DNA of 64,000 bases from Aquabacter sp965279295 (GTDB lineage: Bacteria; Pseudomonadota; Alphaproteobacteria; Rhizobiales; Xanthobacteraceae): assembly GCA_965279295.1 (NCBI GenBank), contig CBDIHQ010000014.1, one strand, 5' to 3'. Positions 60,896 through 64,000 of this stretch are shown here, piece after piece. Each line of letters opens with the position of its first letter. Positions within the stretch are counted from its first letter, which is position 1. A program made the translations under genes and the position numbers. The notes below the pieces were generated by a model. The model did not search any database. It was not told the origin of the DNA and worked only from the letters and a program-made list of their open reading frames with translations.

Positions 60896-62527
60896 TCAGG
60901 GCCACGTCGTCAAAGCCGCAAGCACCAGCGTAAGACCCGCCAGGAGCAGCATCGCCACCGGCCAGCGGCGCAGCACACCGTCGAGATCGTCCGCGCCGTC
61001 GCTCATGGCTTTCGCCGTCGGTCGCAGACGGTCCGCCAGCACCACGAGGTCGCCGGGGGGAATGGCGGGAAGGCGGGTCGCCCAGCCGCGCAACAGAGCC
61101 GCGAGGCCAAGACCGAGCAGAACCGGCCAGAAGGTTTTCCAGATGTCTGCCGGCACGAACACGCTTGAGACGCTATATCCGGTGGCAAGCGTAAACAGGC
61201 CATAGGGGGCCATCAGCGCCAGGGCGGCGAGGCCGAGCCAGGGGGCGCTAAGACCCAACGGTGCCGGATGCCCTATGACCGGCCCGTCGTTCGCCGCCGC
61301 GCGCAGGCAGGCGATGAAGCGCACCACCAGCAAGGTGGTGCCGGCAGCCGAAAGGGTGAGCAGCGCGGCCGAAATCCCGTCGCCCATGGGCCCCTTGATG
61401 GCGAGCTTGGCGATGGCCCCGCCGGTGAAGGGCAGGCCGGCGAGGCTCAAACCGGTGAGCGCGCTCACCGCCAGGATCGGCACGAGCCTTTCGCGCCGGC
61501 TCGCCAGGGCGACCCCGACACCCAGGAACAGGGCGCCCTTCAGCAGCACATGATTGGCGGCATAGACCGCAGCCGGCACCAGGGCGCCGGCATCCCCAGC
61601 AGCAAGTCCCGCCCCCAGAACCGCACCCACAACGCCCATCTGGCTGACGGTGGAATAGGCGAGCACGGTCTTGGGATGGGTTTGGGTGAGGCCGACCAAT
61701 ATGCCGTAGAAGGCCGTCACCAGTCCGGCGATGAGCAGCACATTGCCCCAATCCGCCAGCGCCGCGCCGAAGGGCAGGAAGCGCATCAGGCCGATGACGC
61801 CGGCCTTCACGACGATCCCGCTCAGCACGGCCGAGGCGGGGACGGGGGCCACCGAATGGGCCAGCGGCATCCACACATGCAGCGGCACGAGGCCCATCTT
61901 CAGCCCGAACCCGAGAATGAGCAGCGCGATCACACAATCGCGCCACGGCAGGCCGGGCAGGGTGGCGACCACATCGCGGATCGCCGGATTGCCGCCGGAG
62001 CCGCTCGCCAGCATCACGAAAGCCATCAGCAGCAGGGCTTCGCTCAGCAGCGTCAGCACCAGATAGATGATGCCGGCGCGGTGTGCCGCCGCGCTTTCCT
62101 CATGGGCGGCGAGGCCATAGGCGGACAGGCTCACCAAGGCGAAGGCGAGATAGAAGGAGGTGAGGTCGGCCACCAGGAACACGCCCTGGCTGCCGGCAAG
62201 CGTCAGCAGCCACCAGATGGCGAAGCCGCGCTTGTCGGTGTCCGCGCGCAGATAGGTGGCGGCATAGGCGCCGGCGGCGATCCACAGGGTCGATGAGGCG
62301 CCGAGCAGGATCGCGCCGGGCGTATCCAGGAACAAAGTGATGCGGAACGGGGCTGGGGGCAGAACCAGCAGGTCGCCGGGCGCCAGAAAAGCCGCGAGCA
62401 GGCCGGGCACGGCGGCGAACGCCAGCAGCGACGGCATCCGGCGCCGCACCGGCTCCAGCACGCAGAGCAGCGCCATGGCGAAGGGCAACAGCGGCGCGGC
62501 CGCGAGCAGATAGACGGCGCCCGTCAT
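60896..62527 (-). CDS. Proton-conducting membrane subunit (NuoL/N/MrpA/D family), second of pair
   Basis: The 543-residue protein has about 14 hydrophobic segments and the complex I/Mrp antiporter-like core: LGFGLKMGLVPLHVWMPLAHS with the key Lys, PVPASAVLSGIVVKAGVIGLM, and THPKTVLAYSTVSQMG. ATG 62527 overlaps the upstream stop as ATGA. It fits a proton channel subunit of the proton-conducting transporter family. With the gene upstream it may form part of an Mrp-like, hydrogenase-linked or other complex-I-derived complex whose other genes lie outside the window. Confidence 0.88.
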   Translation of the reverse strand: MTGAVYLLAAAPLLPFAMALLCVLEPVRRRMPSLLAFAAVPGLLAAFLAPGDLLVLPPAPFRITLFLDTPGAILLGASSTLWIAAGAYAATYLRADTDKRGFAIWWLLTLAGSQGVFLVADLTSFYLAFALVSLSAYGLAAHEESAAAHRAGIIYLVLTLLSEALLLMAFVMLASGSGGNPAIRDVVATLPGLPWRDCVIALLILGFGLKMGLVPLHVWMPLAHSVAPVPASAVLSGIVVKAGVIGLMRFLPFGAALADWGNVLLIAGLVTAFYGILVGLTQTHPKTVLAYSTVSQMGVVGAVLGAGLAAGDAGALVPAAVYAANHVLLKGALFLGVGVALASRRERLVPILAVSALTGLSLAGLPFTGGAIAKLAIKGPMGDGISAALLTLSAAGTTLLVVRFIACLRAAANDGPVIGHPAPLGLSAPWLGLAALALMAPYGLFTLATGYSVSSVFVPADIWKTFWPVLLGLGLAALLRGWATRLPAIPPGDLVVLADRLRPTAKAMSDGADDLDGVLRRWPVAMLLLAGLTLVLAALTTWP

Positions 62528-63999
62528 GGCATCCCCCACGCGCCGGGGCGGCCGATGGCGAGGAAGGTGAACGGCTCCAGCGGCAGGAAGCCCAGCGCCA
62601 GCGCACAGAGCGCCAGCACCAGCGCCACCATCTGGCGCTGCATGGATAGGGTCTTGACCAGAGGCGGCGTCGCGCCGGAGGCGATGGCTGGCAGCACAAG
62701 GCGCAGCACATAGCCGCCGGCCAGCAGGCCGCCGGCCAGGATCACCACCGCGATCCACCACGACCCCTGCGCCACGGCGGTGGAGAGCAGCATGACCTTG
62801 GCGGTGAAGCCACCGCTCGGTGGCAGGCCCATGAGTGACAGCCCGCCGAGGCCGAACGCGAACACGCTCACCGGCAGCACGCGGCCGACCCCGGAGAGCC
62901 TGTCGATGCGATCATGCCCCACCGCCTCGGCGATCAGGCCGGCGGCCAGGAACATCGCCGCCTTCGAGAGGCCGTGGGCGACCAGATGGAGGATGCCACC
63001 GGTCCAGGCGAAGGAGGAGAAGGGCATGTCCCCGGTGAGCGGGAACATCAGGAAGAGGTAGCCGATCTGCGCCGCCGTGGAATAGGCGATCAGCAGCTTC
63101 AGGCGTGCCTGCCGGAACGCGAGCACGCCGCAGAACAGGATGGCGCCCGCGCCCAGCACAGCGAGACACTGTCCTGCCTGGGGCAGCGCGAGGGGCGGGG
63201 CGATGTCGTACCAGAGGCGGATGGCGATGAAGATCGGCGCCTTGATCACCACGGCGGACAGCACCGCGCTCGCCGCCGCAGGGGCGCCGGCGTGGGCGGG
63301 CGGCAGCCACAGATGCAGCGGAAACAGCGCCGCCTTGGCGAGCATGCCAATGGTCATCAGGCTCAGGGCGAGCAGGGTGATGCCCAGGGCATTGCCCGCG
63401 CGCACCCGCTCTGCCAGCAGCAGGATATCGAGCGTGCCGTGGGCGCCATAGAGCAGGGCCGTGCCGAGGAGATAGAAGGCCGAGCCCACCAAAGCGAACA
63501 GCAGATAGCGCAGCGCCGCCCGCAGCGTCGCGGCCTTGCCGTCCAGGCACACCAGGGGCACGGCGCTGAAGGTCAGCAATTCCAGCGCGACGAACAGGTT
63601 GAACAGATCCTGCCCGAGGAAGGCGAGGTTCATCGCGCCCCAGAGCGAGAGCAGCAGCACCCAGAACGCCAGGGAGGCGCGGGTCTCCGGCTCTCCCGGC
63701 AGTGTTCGGAATGTGGGCGCGGCGAACAGGCCGACGGCTGAGATCACCACCGCCGTCATCAGAAGCATCGCCGCCGCGAAGCCGTCGGCCCGCAGCCCGA
63801 GGCCCAGCGGCGGGCGCCATCCGCCGAGGAGATAGGCGACGGGGGCCTGACCGATCACCACCATGGCGAAGATCGCAACGGCGAGGGCAAGGCCAATGGG
63901 AAGGAACGCCAGCGCGATGCGCTCCGCCGCCCGCCCGCCCGCGACAAACAGGATCGCGGCGAAGGCGAAGGGCAGGAGAATGGCGCCCACCAGCACCAG
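62524..63999 (-). CDS. Proton-conducting membrane subunit (NuoN/MrpD-like), 5' end at window edge
   Basis: About 490 residues are visible and the frame is open to the edge; a GTG at 63996 could be the start. Motifs include FNLFVALELLTFSAVPLV, AKAALFPLHLWLPPAHAGAP with the Lys-rich family segment, AAASAVLSAVVIKAPIFIAI and AYSTAAQIGYLFLMF. It is the MrpD/NuoN-like relative of the following gene, with which it overlaps by four bases. Pairs of this kind are seen in Mrp, Hyf/Hyc and other complex-I-derived modules. Confidence 0.85.
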   Translation of the reverse strand: MVLVGAILLPFAFAAILFVAGGRAAERIALAFLPIGLALAVAIFAMVVIGQAPVAYLLGGWRPPLGLGLRADGFAAAMLLMTAVVISAVGLFAAPTFRTLPGEPETRASLAFWVLLLSLWGAMNLAFLGQDLFNLFVALELLTFSAVPLVCLDGKAATLRAALRYLLFALVGSAFYLLGTALLYGAHGTLDILLLAERVRAGNALGITLLALSLMTIGMLAKAALFPLHLWLPPAHAGAPAAASAVLSAVVIKAPIFIAIRLWYDIAPPLALPQAGQCLAVLGAGAILFCGVLAFRQARLKLLIAYSTAAQIGYLFLMFPLTGDMPFSSFAWTGGILHLVAHGLSKAAMFLAAGLIAEAVGHDRIDRLSGVGRVLPVSVFAFGLGGLSLMGLPPSGGFTAKVMLLSTAVAQGSWWIAVVILAGGLLAGGYVLRLVLPAIASGATPPLVKTLSMQRQMVALVLALCALALGFLPLEPFTFLAIGRPGAWGMP

Positions 64000-64000
64000 A

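Overview
The window is high-GC DNA of the kind found in Alphaproteobacteria, probably Hyphomicrobiales (Rhizobiales). The support is the alphaproteobacterial initiator tRNA at 44154-44230, the mirrored intergenic palindromes at 60471-60823, and the tightly overlapping catabolic operons full of CoA-thioester enzymes and Liv-type or Bug-type uptake genes. No taxon is named more closely because no marker gene could be compared.

Left edge (1-4.3 kb): the 3' part of a large autotransporter, a broken IS3-family transposase and a SulP anion transporter. Next comes a large catabolic island (4.6-38.4 kb). Its first block is a 14-gene minus-strand operon (21132 down to 4583), in which most genes overlap or nearly touch. 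It encodes a periplasmic binding protein and Liv-type ABC importer, an alpha/beta hydrolase, an enoyl-CoA hydratase, a racemase-like CaiB protein, an acyl-CoA dehydrogenase, an ADP-forming acyl-CoA synthetase, two MmgE/PrpD proteins around an OYE-type reductase, and a tandem CaiB CoA-transferase. It diverges from a plus-strand operon (21247-25023) of a BadI/MenB-like crotonase, an SDR, a second acyl-CoA dehydrogenase and an IclR regulator. Together they look like uptake, CoA activation and beta-oxidation-like breakdown of an organic acid, possibly a cyclic one; the substrate is not known.

A second block (25.6-32.1 kb) is centred on a GntR/FCD regulator: cupin, GntR and a PDC-hydrolase-like amidohydrolase on the minus strand, and an L-2-hydroxyglutarate oxidase, Bug receptor, SDR and degenerate alpha/beta hydrolase on the plus strand. 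Two copies of a TGTCAAC-n6-GTTGACA type palindrome sit in the two plus-strand promoter regions. A third block (32.1-39.3 kb) is centred on a TetR regulator: an unusual long OYE-family protein, a beta-hydroxyacid dehydrogenase and an enoyl-CoA hydratase in one operon, a CoA-transferase plus tetR in another, and a divergent ferredoxin-NADP reductase. Two near-identical 18-bp palindromes (TAACTAACTAGTTAGTTA type) mark their promoters. IS3 and IS21 relics (2.4 kb and 25.1 kb) suggest the island was assembled by insertion and transfer.

From 39.3 kb on, the content is mostly core: crcB, a CPA2 antiporter, icd with its terminator, trmJ, the initiator tRNA with a strong terminator, a LysR/DsbA-like/degenerate MBL/NTF2 group, a DUF1796 protein, two further alpha/beta hydrolases (one a lipoprotein) and an AI-2E family permease. 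An apparent five-gene operon (60315 down to 52353) then joins an RND efflux pump to a patatin phospholipase, a GntP-family permease and GltS. The right edge carries two NuoL/N/Mrp-type proton-conducting subunits that run off the window.

The most unusual features are the two inferred regulons with matched operators, and a run of enzymes whose normal catalytic residues are replaced: an SDR without Lys next to a hydrolase without a nucleophile, an MBL protein without its zinc histidines, a half-dead tandem CaiB, two acyl-CoA dehydrogenases lacking the usual Glu, and a BadI-like protein without its Asp.
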